DNA of 64,000 nucleotides. Source: Pseudophaeobacter sp. GTDB lineage: Bacteria > Pseudomonadota > Alphaproteobacteria > Rhodobacterales > Rhodobacteraceae. How positions within the stretch are numbered: the stretch's first letter is position 1; the number at the start of each line of letters is the position of its first letter. The stretch is taken from positions 372,001 to 436,000 of the forward strand of contig JALUXC010000003.1 in NCBI GenBank assembly GCA_027019165.1. The letters run 5' to 3'. The position numbers were made by a program, and so were the translations under genes. Positions 43,284 through 52,657 of the stretch are shown here, in pieces. The notes under the pieces are model-generated. The model worked only from the letters and a program-made list of their open reading frames with translations, searched no databases and was not told the origin of the DNA.

Positions 43284-44894
43284 ATGTCTAACAAAAAGCC
43301 AACCAACTGGACCGGCCGCGATGATGCAAGGGTCGAAAACGCCATCCGCCGCGGTGCATCGCGTCGTGACCTTCTGAAAATGCTGGCCGCTTCGGGTGTC
43401 GCTGTGGGCGCTGGCTCTTCACTCTTGATGAGCGCTTCGCGCGCCGTCGCTAATACGCCGGTCTTTGGCGGTCATATGAAAGCCGCAGGCTGGTCTTCGT
43501 CCACCGCCGATACGCTGGATCCGGCCAAAGCCTCTCTTTCGACCGACTATGTGCGCTGCTGCGCGATTTACAACCGACTGACCTTCCTCGATGAATTCGG
43601 TCAGGTGCAGATGGAGCTGGCCGACAGCATTGAATCCGCAGACGCCAAGACCTGGACCGTGAAACTGAAATCCGGTGTCACATTCCACGATGGCAAGCCC
43701 TTTACTGCGGCGGACGTGGTCTTTTCACTCAATCGTCATCTGGATCCTGCTGTCGGCTCCAAGGTCAATTCCATCGCGAAACAAATGGCCGCGATCAAGG
43801 CGGTCGATGATCTGACCGTCGAGATCGAGCTGGAAGAATCCAACGCCGACCTGCCCACCATCCTGTCGCTGCATCACTTCATGATCGTGGCCGACGGCAC
43901 CACTGATTTCTCCAAGGGCATTGGCACCGGTGCCTTCATGATGGAGACGTTCGAGCCGGGTGTGAAATCCATCGCGGTGAAAAACCCCAACTACTTCAAA
44001 GATGGCCCCTATCTGGACAGTTTCGAGTATTTCGCCATCACCGACAACAATGCGCGTGTGAATGCGGTTCTGTCTGGTGATATCGATATGGCGGCCTCGA
44101 TCAAGGGACGCTCGCGCCGGATGCTGGAAGGGCAGGATCAGGTCTATTCCTCGGTGACCAGCTCGGGCAACTACACCAACCTGAACATTCGTCTGGATAT
44201 GGAGCCCGGTGCCAAAGAGGGCTTTATCGAGGGGATGAAATACCTCATCAACCGCGAAGCCATTGAAAAGTCGGTGCTGCGCGGCATGGCAACCGTGGGC
44301 AATGACCAGCCGGTCTCCGCTGCCAACCGCTATCACAACTCGGAACTGGCTCCGAAAGCCTATGATCCCGAAAAGGCCAAGGCGCTGTTTGAAAAGTCCG
44401 GCCTTTTGGGCCAAACCGTGCCGATTGTCGCGTCGGATGCGGCGACCGCTTCGGTTGATATGGCCACCGTCGTGCAACAGGCCGGTGCCAAGATCGGCAT
44501 GAATTTTGATGTCCAGCGGGTGCCGTCGGATGGCTACTGGTCGAAATACTGGCTGAAAGCGCCGATCCACTTTGGCAATATCAACCCGCGCCCGACGCCG
44601 GATATCCTGTTCTCGCTGCTCTACACGCAGGATGCCAAGTGGAACGAGAGCCAGTTCAAATCCGAGAAGTTCGACAAGATGCTGATCGAGGCACGCGGTG
44701 CCCTCAATGAAGATCTGCGCAAAGACATCTATTGGGATATGCAAGAGATGATCGCAAATCAGGCCGGTACCGTGATCCCTGCTTACCTGTCGAACGTCGA
44801 TGCGCTGTCGACCAAGGTCAAAGGCTTGCGTCCGAACCCGCTGGGCGGTCAGATGGGCTATGCCTTTGCGGAGTACGTCTGGCTGGACGCATAA
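43284..44894 (+). CDS. ABC transporter family 5 substrate-binding protein
   Basis: A 536-residue extracytoplasmic binding protein of the peptide/opine/nickel family. The N-terminal region carries a Tat signal, GASRRDLLKMLAASG, preceded by a basic stretch of about 25 residues. The mature chain contains KLKSGVTFHDGKPFTAADVVFSLNRHLDP and GTGAFMMETFEPGVKSIAVKNPNYF, diagnostic of SBP_bac_5. The Tat route implies folded export. The ligand is unknown; the surrounding enzymes suggest an amino compound or short peptide. It starts an operon with two permeases and a double ATPase. Confidence 0.9.
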   Translation: MSNKKPTNWTGRDDARVENAIRRGASRRDLLKMLAASGVAVGAGSSLLMSASRAVANTPVFGGHMKAAGWSSSTADTLDPAKASLSTDYVRCCAIYNRLTFLDEFGQVQMELADSIESADAKTWTVKLKSGVTFHDGKPFTAADVVFSLNRHLDPAVGSKVNSIAKQMAAIKAVDDLTVEIELEESNADLPTILSLHHFMIVADGTTDFSKGIGTGAFMMETFEPGVKSIAVKNPNYFKDGPYLDSFEYFAITDNNARVNAVLSGDIDMAASIKGRSRRMLEGQDQVYSSVTSSGNYTNLNIRLDMEPGAKEGFIEGMKYLINREAIEKSVLRGMATVGNDQPVSAANRYHNSELAPKAYDPEKAKALFEKSGLLGQTVPIVASDAATASVDMATVVQQAGAKIGMNFDVQRVPSDGYWSKYWLKAPIHFGNINPRPTPDILFSLLYTQDAKWNESQFKSEKFDKMLIEARGALNEDLRKDIYWDMQEMIANQAGTVIPAYLSNVDALSTKVKGLRPNPLGGQMGYAFAEYVWLDA

Positions 44895-44981
44895 GCTCGC
44901 GATCCAAAATGCGTCCTGCGTGGGTCTTGCCTGCGCAGGGCGCCCTTTTTCGAAACGACAGTCCATCTGCGGGGGCGCTCT

Positions 44982-45941
44982 TTGCTACGTTCACTCACTA
45001 CCTGGGTTCTGGTCGGACAGCGGCTTGGGATTGCCTTGATCACTCTGGTGATCGTGTCTTTTGCCGTGTTCTTTGCCACCGAAATGCTGCCCGGCGATGT
45101 GGCCGAGATCCTGCTGGGACAGGCTGCGACCCCCGAAGCCGTTGCGGGCCTGCGCGAGGCGATGGGATTGAACGAGCCTGCGTTTTCCCGCTTTCTGGGC
45201 TGGCTTGGAGGCCTCGCCACCGGCGATATGGGCCGCTCCTATGTGAACGATATCGAAGTGGTCGATCTCTTGGGGCGGCGGCTGGGCAATTCCTTGCGGC
45301 TGGCGGCTGTTGTCACCATGATCTGCGTGCCCTTTGCCCTGACCTGCGGCATTGCAGCGGCGATGTGGCAGGGCTCTTTGCTGGACCGGGCCGTGTCCAT
45401 TCTGACGATTTCGGTGATTTCCGTACCTGAGTTCATGGTCGCCACCCTGGCGGTTCTGATCTTTGCGGTCTGGCTGGGCTGGTTGCCGGCGCTCAGCTAT
45501 GGCGCGGATGCCACCAGTTTCGTCGCTCTGATCAAGGCCTATGCAATGCCGGTGATCACGCTCACCTGTGTGGTCTCTGCTCAGATGATCCGCATGACCC
45601 GCGCTGCCGTGATCGAGACCATAAACACGCCCTATGTGGAAATGGCGCTGTTGAAGGGCGCAAGCCGTCGCCGCATGGTGCTTCGCCATGCGCTGCCCAA
45701 TGCGCTGGGCCCGATCGCCAATGCGGTTGCGCTGTCGCTGTCCTATCTGGTGGGCGGGGTGATCATTGTCGAAACGGTCTTCAACTATCCCGGTGTGGCC
45801 AAGCTGATGGTGGATGCGGTCGCCACCCGTGACCTGCCGTTGATCCAATCCTGCGCGATGGTCTTTTGTGTCAGCTACCTGAGCCTGATCACGCTGGCGG
45901 ATGTGATTGCGACCCTGTCAAACCCGAGGCTGCGCCAATGA
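44982..45941 (+). CDS. ABC transporter permease, DppB-like
   Basis: A 319-residue inner membrane permease with six hydrophobic segments and the EAA loop PYVEMALLKGASRRRMVLRHALPN (about 220). The proposed start is TTG at 44982 (LRSLTTWVLVGQRLG), preceded by a G-rich GGGGGCG; no ATG gives the normal N-terminal helix. First of two permeases of the importer, overlapping the next by four bases. Confidence 0.88.
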   Translation: MLRSLTTWVLVGQRLGIALITLVIVSFAVFFATEMLPGDVAEILLGQAATPEAVAGLREAMGLNEPAFSRFLGWLGGLATGDMGRSYVNDIEVVDLLGRRLGNSLRLAAVVTMICVPFALTCGIAAAMWQGSLLDRAVSILTISVISVPEFMVATLAVLIFAVWLGWLPALSYGADATSFVALIKAYAMPVITLTCVVSAQMIRMTRAAVIETINTPYVEMALLKGASRRRMVLRHALPNALGPIANAVALSLSYLVGGVIIVETVFNYPGVAKLMVDAVATRDLPLIQSCAMVFCVSYLSLITLADVIATLSNPRLRQ

Positions 45942-46795
45942 TTGATCACCACGACACTCCGCGCGGCCTGCGCCTGCCCCGCTTTGGCTACGCCTTCAAT
46001 ATGACAGGGCGAATTGGTCTGGCCGTGATCCTGTTCTGGGCCGTGATCGCGATCATTGCGCCGCTGATCACCCCCTATCCGCCCGGAGAGATTGTGGATT
46101 GGGACTATTTCGGCCCCGTCAGCAAGAGCTACTGGATGGGCACCGACTACCTTGGCCGGGATATTCTGAGCCGCGTTCTTATGGGCGCACGCTATACGGT
46201 GGGGATCTCTCTGGCCGGTGTGACGCTTGCCTGTGCCGGGGGCATTGTATTTGGTATGGTGGCCGCCGTTATCGGAGGCTGGTTTGATACGATCCTGTCG
46301 CGCCTTTTGGATGCCTTCAACGGCATTCCGTCGCTGTTGTTTGGCCTTGTTGTGGTGGCGGCTGTCGGCTCTTCGATCCCGGTTCTGATCCTGACGCTGG
46401 CGGCGATCTACCTGCCCGGCAGCTATCGCTTTGCCCGCGCGCTTGCGGTCAATGTGAACACGATGGATTTTGTCACCGTGGCCCGCGCGCGCGGTGAAAA
46501 GACCGGCTATCTGATCCGCGCCGAGATCCTGCCCAATATCCTTGGGCCGGTGCTGGCGGATCTTGGATTGCGGTTTGTCTTCATTGTTCTGGTGCTTTCG
46601 GGTCTTTCCTTTCTCGGCATTGGCGTGCAGCCGCCGCATGCAGACTGGGGCGGTCTGGTGCGCGAAAATATCGAAGGTCTGAGCCTTGGTGCACCTGCTG
46701 TGATCTTTCCCTGTATCGCGATCGCCTCGCTGACCATTTCGGTGAACATGTTCATCGACAACCTTCCCAAAAAGATCCGCGACCGGAGCCAGTAA
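45938..46795 (+). CDS. ABC transporter permease, DppC-like
   Basis: A 285-residue permease. The N-terminal motif YPPGEIVDW-WMGTDYLGRDILSRVLMGARYTV is characteristic of DppC/OppC proteins, and the EAA loop is DFVTVARARGEKTGYLIRAEILPN. Six membrane segments are predicted. It overlaps the previous gene by four bases and the next by one (TAATG), which fixes the start at 45938 and points to tight translational coupling. Confidence 0.9.
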   Translation: MIDHHDTPRGLRLPRFGYAFNMTGRIGLAVILFWAVIAIIAPLITPYPPGEIVDWDYFGPVSKSYWMGTDYLGRDILSRVLMGARYTVGISLAGVTLACAGGIVFGMVAAVIGGWFDTILSRLLDAFNGIPSLLFGLVVVAAVGSSIPVLILTLAAIYLPGSYRFARALAVNVNTMDFVTVARARGEKTGYLIRAEILPNILGPVLADLGLRFVFIVLVLSGLSFLGIGVQPPHADWGGLVRENIEGLSLGAPAVIFPCIAIASLTISVNMFIDNLPKKIRDRSQ

Positions 46796-48456
46796 TGACC
46801 CATCCCCTTGTTTCCGTTCGTGATCTTGTTATCGGCGCCGTGACCGACTCGGGCCGCGAGGTGGAGATTATCCGCAGTGTCAGTTTTGACATTCAGCCGG
46901 GCGAAATTGTCGCCCTCATCGGGGAAAGCGGCTCGGGCAAGACGACGATTGCGCTGTCGCTTATGGGGCATTGCCGTCCCGGTTGCAGCATCGGGTCCGG
47001 CTCTATCTCGCTTGGCGACAAGACGGTCACAGACCTGAGCGAGCCGCAGCGCGCCGCGCTGCGCGGCACCGAAGTGTCCTATGTGCCGCAATCGGCTGCA
47101 GCGGCCTTCAACCCTTCGCAGCGGATCATGGATCAGGTGATCGAGGTCACTGACATTCACAACCTGATGCCCCGCAAAGAGGCCGAAGAGAAAGCGGTCG
47201 AGCTGTTTCGCGCCCTCGCCCTGCCTGACCCGGACAGCATTGGCCAGCGGTATCCGCATCAGGTGTCCGGCGGGCAGTTGCAGCGCTTGTCTGCGGCGAT
47301 GGCGCTGATTGGCGATCCGAGCCTTGTGATCTTTGACGAACCCACGACCGCGCTGGATGTGACCACCCAGATCGAGGTGCTGCGGGCGTTTCGCTCTGTG
47401 ATGGACCACTCGTCCATGGCGGGTGTCTATGTCAGCCACGATCTGGCCGTTGTAGCGCAGATCGCGGATCGGATCATCGTGCTCAAAGGCGGCGAAATCC
47501 AGGAGGTCGGCAGCACGCGCGATATTCTTGAAAACCCGCAACACCCCTATACCAAAGAGCTTTTGGCGGCCTTCGACCCGGTGCCCTTTGTCTCTGCCCG
47601 CGCGCAGGATGTGGAACGCCGCAAACCCATTCTGGAGGTCAAGAACCTCTCTGCCGGGTATGGCGCCGTGGTCAAGGGCGTTCCGAACTTCAAGGTTCTG
47701 GACAATATCAATTTCCGGATGGAACGCGGCACCAACCTTGGTGTGATCGGCGAAAGCGGGTCGGGCAAATCCACGCTGGCCCGTGCGGTGGCGGGCATTC
47801 TGCCGCGATATCAGGGCGATGTGCTCTCGGATGGTGAAGAGCTGCGCGCCGATCTAAAGGACCGCACAAAGGACCAGCTGCGCCGCATCCAGATCGTCTT
47901 TCAGCTTGCCGACACTGCCTTGAATCCGTCGCAATCGGTTGGATCGATCCTGGCCCGCCCGCTGCACTTCTATCACGGCCTCGATCGCAAAGCGCGCGAA
48001 CGGCGCGTGATCGAGCTGCTGGACATGGTGCAACTGCCGTCAAACATGCGGCATCGCCTGCCGGGGGAACTGTCAGGCGGACAGAAACAGCGGGTGAACT
48101 TTGCGCGGGCCTTGGCGGCTGAGCCGGAGTTGATCTTATGCGATGAAATCACTTCGGCGCTTGATACGGTTGTGGCGGCGGCGATGCTGGATCTGCTGAA
48201 AGAGCTGCAGCGCGATCTGGGCCTCAGCTACATTTTCATCAGCCATGATCTGTCGACGGTCGAGGCGATCTGCGACGAGGTTCTTGTGATGTACAAGGGT
48301 AAGCTGGTTGAGGCGCTGCCCGCAGCCTCAATGAGCCAGGATGCCGCTCATCCCTATTCGCGACTGCTGATTTCCTCGGTGCCCCAGCTGGATCCCGATT
48401 GGTTGGTCAATCTGGAGCACGACCCCGAAATGATCCGCGCGATGGACGGGCGTTAA
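46795..48456 (+). CDS. Fused double ABC ATPase, DppD-DppF type
   Basis: A 553-residue protein with two complete nucleotide-binding domains, equivalent to DppD (about 1-260) and DppF (about 280-540) fused. The first has GESGSGKTT, VSGGQLQRL and IFDEPTTALD; the second [18 protein letters not shown] and a Walker B with the unusual ILCDEITSALD (Glu retained, Pro to Ile). A third feature is the Q-loop FQLADTALNPSQ in domain two, where the family usually has FQDPYASLNP. Energises the two permeases before it. Confidence 0.9.
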   Translation: MTHPLVSVRDLVIGAVTDSGREVEIIRSVSFDIQPGEIVALIGESGSGKTTIALSLMGHCRPGCSIGSGSISLGDKTVTDLSEPQRAALRGTEVSYVPQSAAAAFNPSQRIMDQVIEVTDIHNLMPRKEAEEKAVELFRALALPDPDSIGQRYPHQVSGGQLQRLSAAMALIGDPSLVIFDEPTTALDVTTQIEVLRAFRSVMDHSSMAGVYVSHDLAVVAQIADRIIVLKGGEIQEVGSTRDILENPQHPYTKELLAAFDPVPFVSARAQDVERRKPILEVKNLSAGYGAVVKGVPNFKVLDNINFRMERGTNLGVIGESGSGKSTLARAVAGILPRYQGDVLSDGEELRADLKDRTKDQLRRIQIVFQLADTALNPSQSVGSILARPLHFYHGLDRKARERRVIELLDMVQLPSNMRHRLPGELSGGQKQRVNFARALAAEPELILCDEITSALDTVVAAAMLDLLKELQRDLGLSYIFISHDLSTVEAICDEVLVMYKGKLVEALPAASMSQDAAHPYSRLLISSVPQLDPDWLVNLEHDPEMIRAMDGR

Positions 48457-48472
48457 ACCCGTCCTCTGCCGT

Positions 48473-48973
48473 CTAGTCTTGCAGACGGTCACCAAAGAGG
48501 CGGCCCAGTGGGATATGGTTTTTCACAAAGGGTGTCTTGATCACGACAAAGCTGAAATACTTGTCGATGCCGATTTCCTTGTCGATCAAGGCTTCGACGA
48601 TGTTCTGGTAATCGACGATGCCGGCGGTCACGAATTTCACCAGGTAGTCATAGCCGCCAGAGACCAGATGACACTCAACGCAGCTGTCGATCTTTTCCAG
48701 CGCCTCCTGAAAGCGGGCAAAATCGATCTGCCGGTGATTCTTGAGCGTGAATTCGGTGAACACGGTCAGGGTCTCGCCCAGCTTGGCCACATCAATGAGC
48801 GCGGTATAGCCCGAGATATAGCCCGCTTTTTGCAGCTTTTTCACCCGCATCAGGCAGGGCGAGGGCGACAGGTTCACAATCTCGGACAGCTCCACATTGG
48901 TGATCCGCCCGTTCTGTTGCAGGGCCGCCAGGATGTTCACGTCGATACGATCAAGTTTGTGCTGGGTCGTCAT
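48473..48973 (-). CDS. Lrp/AsnC family transcriptional regulator
   Basis: A 166-residue regulator. The N-terminal helix-turn-helix is in LDRIDVNILAALQQNGRITNVELSEIVNLS, followed by an AsnC-type ligand domain (about 65-150; CVECHLVSGGYDYLVKF). It is divergent from the FAD oxidoreductase at 49146 and convergent with the transporter operon, so it probably controls one or both. A candidate Lrp-like box lies in the divergent region at 49061-49072. Confidence 0.93.
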   Translation of the reverse strand: MTTQHKLDRIDVNILAALQQNGRITNVELSEIVNLSPSPCLMRVKKLQKAGYISGYTALIDVAKLGETLTVFTEFTLKNHRQIDFARFQEALEKIDSCVECHLVSGGYDYLVKFVTAGIVDYQNIVEALIDKEIGIDKYFSFVVIKTPFVKNHIPLGRLFGDRLQD

Positions 48974-49060
48974 GCTCGTTTCCGTGACTCTGCCGCGCGC
49001 TTTGGCCGCGTGCGTAGCGTTTCATAGGCGCCTTAGCGCTGCAATGGTCAAGTGTTTTAA

Positions 49061-49072
49061 CAGAATATGCTG
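49061..49072. promoter_or_regulatory. Candidate Lrp-type operator
   Basis: CAGAATATGCTG is an imperfect AT-cored palindrome with CAG/CTG arms like the Lrp consensus, though with a 12-base rather than 15-base length. It lies between the divergent Lrp-family gene and the FAD oxidoreductase, 74 bases before the latter's start. Confidence 0.35.
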
Positions 49073-49145
49073 AAATCGGGCGCATTGCGGTAGTTGGGGC
49101 CTTTGGATCCGCGATACACCCAAAAGAAACAACCGGAGTCGCCTC

Positions 49146-50471
49146 ATGCCCGCACCGCTTTTGTCCATTTCCACCGACACAGATCTGCCAGCGCAGGCGG
49201 ATTGCGTTGTGATCGGCGGGGGGATCGTCGGGGTCAGTACGGCCTATTGGCTGGCGCGTGCTGGGCAAAAGGTTGTTCTGCTTGAGAAAGGGCGGATCGG
49301 CGCTGAGCAATCCAGCCGCAACTGGGGCTGGTGCCGCCAGCAGAACCGCGATGCGCGCGAACTGCCCCTGTCCACCCGCAGCCTTGATCTGTGGGAAGAA
49401 ATGATGCGCGACTGCGGCGCTAAGATCGGCTTTCGCCGCTGCGGGTTGCTCTACCTGTCCAACAACGAGGATGAGATCGAAGGTTGGGCCAAATGGGGCA
49501 GGTTCGCGCGCGCAGAAGGTGTGGACACGCGGATGCTGAACGCGGCGCAGGCGGCGGAGCATGGCGCGGCAACCGGAAAGCCATGGAAGGGCGGTGTCTG
49601 GTCGCCAAGTGACGGTATCGCGGATCCGTCCTCTGCCGCCCCGACCATTGCCCGCGGTATCGAAAAAAACGGCGGTGTCATACTGCAGGGGTGTGCGGCG
49701 CGGGGGCTTGAGACCAGCGCAGGCCGGGTTTCGGCTGTGGTGACAGAAAAAGGAGTAATCTCCACCGGGCAGGTTGTCCTGGCTGGAGGTGCCTGGGCGG
49801 GCAGTTTCCTGCATCAACAGGGGATCTTCTTTCCGCAATCTTCGGTGCGCAGTTCGATCTTGTCGGTTGCACCGGGTGCCCGGGGCCTGCCGGATGCGTT
49901 GCACACCAAAGCTGTCTCGGTGACCCGTCGCGGTGATGGTGGGTATACGCTTGCGGTGTCTGGGCTGGCGAAGGTCGACCTGACGCCCCGTATGCTGCGC
50001 GGCGCGGCGCATTTCCTGCCGATGTTCGCCAAACGCTGGCGGTCCCTGGGGCCAGGTGGTGTGCAAGGATGGCGCGCCGGGTTCGACGGGCTCAAGCTCT
50101 GGGAACTGGACGAGCCGACTCCAATGGAGCGTATGCGGGTGCTGGACCCCAAGGCCGACACCGCCGTCATTGCCAAAACCCTTGGGCGGGGCCGGGATTT
50201 GCTGCCTGCCTTGCGCGATGTGCCGGTGCAGGCAAGCTGGGCCAGCTATATCGACAGCACACCGGATGGGGTGCCGGTGATCGACACTGATATCGGGATT
50301 CCGGGTCTCGCCCTTGCCGCAGGCCTGTCCGGCCATGGGTTCGGCATTGGCCCCGGAGTAGGGCATCTGATGGCAGACATGCTGCTGGGCCGCGCGCCCA
50401 TCACCGAGACAGGGCAATACAAGCTGTCCCGCTTTGACCAAAGCCAGTGGGGCAAGGTATCTGACTTCTGA
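49146..50471 (+). CDS. DAO-family FAD oxidoreductase, DadA/sarcosine-oxidase-like
   Basis: A 441-residue flavoprotein with FAD-binding DCVVIGGGIVGVSTAYWLARAG (about 18-40). The segment QSSRNWGWCRQQNRDARELPLS typifies a subgroup of amino acid oxidases found in Rhodobacterales and rhizobia. The C-terminal GLSGHGFGIGPGVGHLMADML is the usual flavin contact. The substrate is likely an N-substituted glycine or D-amino acid. The ATG at 49146 has CGGAG ahead. Lies between its divergent Lrp regulator and a convergent second DAO gene. Confidence 0.87.
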   Translation: MPAPLLSISTDTDLPAQADCVVIGGGIVGVSTAYWLARAGQKVVLLEKGRIGAEQSSRNWGWCRQQNRDARELPLSTRSLDLWEEMMRDCGAKIGFRRCGLLYLSNNEDEIEGWAKWGRFARAEGVDTRMLNAAQAAEHGAATGKPWKGGVWSPSDGIADPSSAAPTIARGIEKNGGVILQGCAARGLETSAGRVSAVVTEKGVISTGQVVLAGGAWAGSFLHQQGIFFPQSSVRSSILSVAPGARGLPDALHTKAVSVTRRGDGGYTLAVSGLAKVDLTPRMLRGAAHFLPMFAKRWRSLGPGGVQGWRAGFDGLKLWELDEPTPMERMRVLDPKADTAVIAKTLGRGRDLLPALRDVPVQASWASYIDSTPDGVPVIDTDIGIPGLALAAGLSGHGFGIGPGVGHLMADMLLGRAPITETGQYKLSRFDQSQWGKVSDF

Positions 50472-50473
50472 TC

Positions 50474-51577
50474 TCATGGCGCAAACCGCCCAATATTGAA
50501 GGGGGCAAGCGGCGTGCTGCACTGGCCCGTTGTGATCAGCTCTGCCATGGCATCGCCCACGCCTGGACCCAGTTGAAACCCGTGGCCGCAAAATCCAAAG
50601 GCATGAAATAGTCCGGGGGTGGTGCGCGATGGCCCCATGATAGGCAGCATATCCTTCACATAGCCTTCCGCGCCTGACCATTGCCGGATGACGGAGACGC
50701 CCCGCAGGGCAGGAACCAGCCGCACCACCTCGCGCAGTTGATCGGCAAGACAGTTGGGATCAGGCTGCGCTCGCCCATTCGCATCCATCTCGACACGCGG
50801 GACCGCACCTCCGAACACCACATTGCCCCGTTCTACCTGACGCAAATATGCGCCGTGCTTTGCGGACCACACCCCGACGACAGGCAGAATGCGATGGGGC
50901 AGCGGCTCGGTGACGCCCATCTGCGGCCCGGCAAATCTGCAAGGCACCTCTTCGCCAAAATGGCGCGCGATCTCAGGGCCCCAGCCACCGGCACAGTTGA
51001 CCAGAGCATCTGCGGTGTGGCGCCCACGCTGAGTGGATATCTCGAAGCCTTCGCCGCGTGTTTGAATTTTTATCTCCCCGGCCTCTTCGACAATCTGGGC
51101 GTTCAGACGGGTTGCCGCACAGGCAAAGGCGGGCGCCACAAGGCGCGGATTGGCAGATCCGTCCTGCGGTGAAAAAGAGGCTCCGATGGCGTCTGGACCG
51201 AGGCCGGGAAAGCGTGCGTGCACCTCTGATGCGCTCAACTCTTCCAGGTCCAGGCCCCAGTCTTTCGCCTCTTGCCGGAATTTGCGCATCAGGCTTAGAC
51301 CTTTGGGGGCAAAGATGAGGCGCAAGTGGCCGGTCGCGCGAAACTCGACGTCCTGTCCCAGCAGATGCTGCAACTGGCCCCACAGCGCCACCGAGCGATG
51401 CGCCAGCGGCATCTGGGGCAGATACCGCCCAGAGCGCCGGATATTCCCAAAGGAAGCCACGGTCGCCCCGGCACCGATGTGCCCGCGCTCGATCAAGGTG
51501 ACCTTTGCGCCGCGCCGGGCAAGGAAGAATGCCGTGGCAGTGCCCATCAGACCACCACCCAATACAGTTACACGCAT
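50474..51577 (-). CDS. DAO-family FAD oxidoreductase, candidate beta subunit of the flavo-iron-sulfur complex
   Basis: A 367-residue flavoprotein starting MRVTVLGGGLMGTATAFFLARRG with an FAD dinucleotide motif, GATVASFGNIRRSGRYLP and the C-terminal FGFCGHGFQLGPGVGDAMAEL. Length and shape fit the beta subunits of hydroxyproline/opine dehydrogenases (LhpB/OoxB), whose gamma and alpha homologues are encoded at 56712 and 57008. Transcribed opposite to the adjacent 49146 gene. AAAGGGGG lies ahead of the ATG. Divergent from the LysR gene, with 93 bases between. Confidence 0.82.
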   Translation of the reverse strand: MRVTVLGGGLMGTATAFFLARRGAKVTLIERGHIGAGATVASFGNIRRSGRYLPQMPLAHRSVALWGQLQHLLGQDVEFRATGHLRLIFAPKGLSLMRKFRQEAKDWGLDLEELSASEVHARFPGLGPDAIGASFSPQDGSANPRLVAPAFACAATRLNAQIVEEAGEIKIQTRGEGFEISTQRGRHTADALVNCAGGWGPEIARHFGEEVPCRFAGPQMGVTEPLPHRILPVVGVWSAKHGAYLRQVERGNVVFGGAVPRVEMDANGRAQPDPNCLADQLREVVRLVPALRGVSVIRQWSGAEGYVKDMLPIMGPSRTTPGLFHAFGFCGHGFQLGPGVGDAMAELITTGQCSTPLAPFNIGRFAP

Positions 51578-51670
51578 CGTGCCCCCTTTCGCGGTCATCA
51601 AAGACCGGCAGGGTGCTTGCGTCAAAGACCGCTTTCTGCAAGGCCTATAAGGTAAGCCTATGGGAGAGTC

Positions 51671-52567
51671 ATGCGCGCACGTCAGCTCGAAGTTTTTACC
51701 GCCGTGATGCGCGCCGGGACCGTCACCGGCGCGGCGCGGATGCTGAACATTTCACAACCGGCGCTGAGCCAGGTGTTGAAACACACCGAGGATGAGCTTG
51801 GTTTTCTTCTGTTCAACCGCGAGAAAGGCCGTTTGCACCCGACCCCCGAGGCGTTGGAACTGCACCCCGAGGCAGAGCGTTTGTTTGCAGGCCTCGAAGG
51901 TTTGCGGCGCAAAACTTCTGATTTGAAAAAAGGGCAGGCGGGTCTGGTCCGCATCGCCGCCTCTGCGCCACCGTCAATGTCCGTTTTACCAAAGGCCCTC
52001 AGCGCCTTGCGGCAAAAGCACCCGAATCTGCAGCTGCGCGCCCATGTGGCGCCTATTGCTGCCTTGGTGACAATGCTGCGGGCCGGTGATGCGACGCTTG
52101 CCCTTGCCTTGGATGATCAACTGCCCGCTGATATTTCAGCAGAGGTGCTGACAGAGGTCCCTTTTTGCTGCCTGATGGCGGCGGATTCAGAGCTTGCCGA
52201 TAAAGCCGAGGTGGGCTTTGAGGATGTGCAGGCCGGAACGCTTATCTCTTACCGCTCCGACACGCGGCCGCGGAACGAGCTGGAACAGGCCGCGCGGGCT
52301 TTGGGGCACAGGTTCGAACCCAACCTTGAAATCGATTCCTCAATCTCGGCGGTGGGTTTCGTGCAGGCCGGGCTGGGGGTGGCCGTGGTTGATGCCTTGC
52401 TGCCATGGGGTCAGTTTGCGGGACTGGCAGTGCGCCCACTGTCACAGAGCCCGTATGTGCCGCTGTCCTTGCTGACACTCAGGGACCGCCCTTTGTCGCA
52501 AGCCGATGCGCTGATGGTCGAAGAGCTGCGGGCAAGCTGCAAGGCTGGGAAGGCCGACATTGCATAA
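51671..52567 (+). CDS. LysR-type transcriptional regulator
   Basis: A 298-residue LTTR. The N-terminal winged helix-turn-helix is RQLEVFTAVMRAGTVTGAARMLNISQPALSQVLKHTEDELGF-like, followed by an inducer-binding domain (about 90-290). GGGAGAGTC precedes the ATG. It sits directly upstream of hyuA in the same direction and divergent from the DAO gene, so it probably controls one or both transcripts. The effector is likely a pathway intermediate; it cannot be deduced. Confidence 0.92.
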   Translation: MRARQLEVFTAVMRAGTVTGAARMLNISQPALSQVLKHTEDELGFLLFNREKGRLHPTPEALELHPEAERLFAGLEGLRRKTSDLKKGQAGLVRIAASAPPSMSVLPKALSALRQKHPNLQLRAHVAPIAALVTMLRAGDATLALALDDQLPADISAEVLTEVPFCCLMAADSELADKAEVGFEDVQAGTLISYRSDTRPRNELEQAARALGHRFEPNLEIDSSISAVGFVQAGLGVAVVDALLPWGQFAGLAVRPLSQSPYVPLSLLTLRDRPLSQADALMVEELRASCKAGKADIA

Positions 52568-52657
52568 GTCCGCCTTATGGTGCGCGCTGCGATGCGTCTT
52601 GGACCTTACCTGGGCAATCTGGTCCCTTGGCTGTGACAGACAGCAAAGGACAGTGCA

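Noticed and set aside
48951-50681. Minus-strand frame of 576 codons spanning the DAO gene and its promoter
   Set aside because: It covers a complete oxidase gene with FAD motifs on the plus strand and has no coherent domain.
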